The position numbers and the translations under genes were made by a program. A stretch of 6,714 bases of DNA from the NCBI GenBank assembly GCA_949287115.1, contig CASEFF010000120.1, forward strand, positions 1-6,714, written 5' to 3'. The notes under the pieces are model-generated. The model worked only from the letters and a program-made list of their open reading frames with translations, had not been told where the DNA came from and did not search any database. This document shows, piece after piece, positions 5,772 to 6,714 of this stretch (the stretch's first letter is position 1; each line of letters opens with the position of its first letter). The stretch comes from an uncultured Bacillota bacterium. Lineage in GTDB: Bacteria; Bacillota; Clostridia; Peptostreptococcales; Anaerovoracaceae.

Positions 5772-6714
5772 CTGTTTTCGAAAGAGAAGTGACCGTAGTC
5801 GGAGCGGGGCCTGCGGGAGCCGTATGCGCGTCGTATCTGGCGAAGGCGGGGGTCGACGTGCTCCTTCTGGAAAAGGACGTGTTTCCGCGGGAAAAACCTT
5901 GCGGGGATATACTCAGGGAAGGTTTCGTATATCACATGGAGGCTCTGGGAGCCGCAAGGGCTGTGGACGCCATGAGCACATGTGTCAGGAATCTCAGGCT
6001 TATAAGCGACGGCGGCAGTACGACGACGATTCCGTTTGAGTGTTACTGCGTTCCAAGACACGATGTGGACAGGCTGCTGGCTGACACGGCAGTATCGCTC
6101 GGCGCAGAGCTGAGGCAGGGCTGCACCGTGACGGGCGTGACGACCGATCGCGGAAGAGTCACGGGCGTAAAGGCGATATACAGGGGCGAAGAGATAAGGA
6201 TAAGGAGCAGGCTTGTCATCGGAGCCGACGGGGCGTTCTCCGCTACGGCGAAGGCCGCGGGGGTGATGAAGGAATCTCCGTACGGCATGTGGATAGGTGA
6301 AAGGGCGTACTTCGAAGGCGTGGAGCTGGACAGGTCGCTGGCGAAGGGTCAGTACGACGCTTACGGTGTGTTCGGTTTTGAAAGGGAACCGGGTACGGGA
6401 TACCTTTGGGTCATGCCGGTGGGAAGAGACGGCGTGACAAAGGGCGTATGCAATGTCGGCGTCATGGTGCGCGGCAGGGATGATTATGAGAGGCTGGATC
6501 TCAGGCAGTGCGTCTCGCGCTGGATAGATAAGCACCCGGAGCTTTCCGCCATGTTTGGCAGGGCGGTGCGCGTCAGTCCGTGGCAGGGCGGCAGGATGAA
6601 CGATGTCAGCTGCGGCACGGGAGTGACGGCAGACGGACTGATGATGATCGGAGACGCGGCGGGACTCGTGATGCCCCTTTCAAACGACGGAATGACTGCT
6701 GCTGCCGATTCGGC
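5768..6714 (+). CDS. Geranylgeranyl reductase family FAD-dependent oxidoreductase (3' truncated by window)
   Basis: The frame stays open from ATG 5768 to the window end, giving 315 complete codons of a protein that is usually near 350-450 residues. Landmarks are the FAD dinucleotide motif GAGPAG (12-17) ending at Glu35, KPCGD (43-47, the GGR-type PCG motif), VPRHDVD (96-102), IGADG (151-155), GYLWVMPVG (211-219, matching the family's aromatic YxWxFP motif) and the second FAD motif GDAAG (295-299). Family members hydrogenate C=C bonds of prenyl chains or similar lipids using reduced flavin. Some archaeal members take electrons from ferredoxin. After GDAAG this protein reads LVMPLSNDGM, where many homologues have a PLTGEGI-like run, so the substrate pocket may differ. 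Coupled translation with the iron-sulfur flavoprotein suggests that protein as the electron donor, which is inference. A FixC-like dehydrogenase is a less likely alternative because of KPCG. Confidence 0.88.
   Translation, partial: MTVFEREVTVVGAGPAGAVCASYLAKAGVDVLLLEKDVFPREKPCGDILREGFVYHMEALGAARAVDAMSTCVRNLRLISDGGSTTTIPFECYCVPRHDVDRLLADTAVSLGAELRQGCTVTGVTTDRGRVTGVKAIYRGEEIRIRSRLVIGADGAFSATAKAAGVMKESPYGMWIGERAYFEGVELDRSLAKGQYDAYGVFGFEREPGTGYLWVMPVGRDGVTKGVCNVGVMVRGRDDYERLDLRQCVSRWIDKHPELSAMFGRAVRVSPWQGGRMNDVSCGTGVTADGLMMIGDAAGLVMPLSNDGMTAAADS

Overview
The window looks like a piece of an anaerobic, Gram-positive (Clostridia-type) chromosome. The evidence is strong AAGGAGG-type ribosome-binding sites, short intergenic gaps, and proteins rich in [4Fe-4S] cysteine motifs. 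Coding DNA is GC-rich, yet by eye ATA is the favoured Ile codon and AGG is a frequent Arg codon. No RNA gene, CRISPR array, insertion sequence or phage gene is visible. The taxonomic placement is inference.

Layout: (i) 1-33, minus strand: the first 11 codons of a divergent gene leaving the window on the left. (ii) 34-263: a short AT-rich divergent intergenic region with candidate promoters in both directions and several small repeats. (iii) 264-968: a membrane-anchored SanA/YdcF (DUF218) protein. (iv) 969-1125: a GC-rich spacer without a clear terminator or promoter. (v) 1126-2352: a DUF362 protein with two C-terminal [4Fe-4S] motifs. (vi) 2393-2776: a 127-residue protein I do not recognise, preceded by a good extended -10 promoter that starts inside the end of the previous gene. 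(vii) 2796-5771: a 991-residue iron-sulfur flavoprotein made of two GltD-like modules in tandem, with ferredoxin motifs at both ends. (viii) 5768-6714: a geranylgeranyl-reductase-family flavoprotein, overlapping the previous gene by ATGA and cut off by the window end.

Genes v-viii are co-directional and tightly packed, and three of the four encode redox proteins. The simplest reading is a redox operon: the double flavoprotein takes electrons from NAD(P)H and passes them through its iron-sulfur clusters, possibly to the GGR-family enzyme, which would hydrogenate C=C bonds of an isoprenoid or other lipid-like substrate. The DUF362 ferredoxin-like protein and the small protein would be accessory. 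The individual families are recognisable. The joint function and the electron route are inference. The most notable detail is that the second module of the tandem flavoprotein keeps its FAD fold signature but has lost the usual glycine-rich NAD(P)-binding motif.
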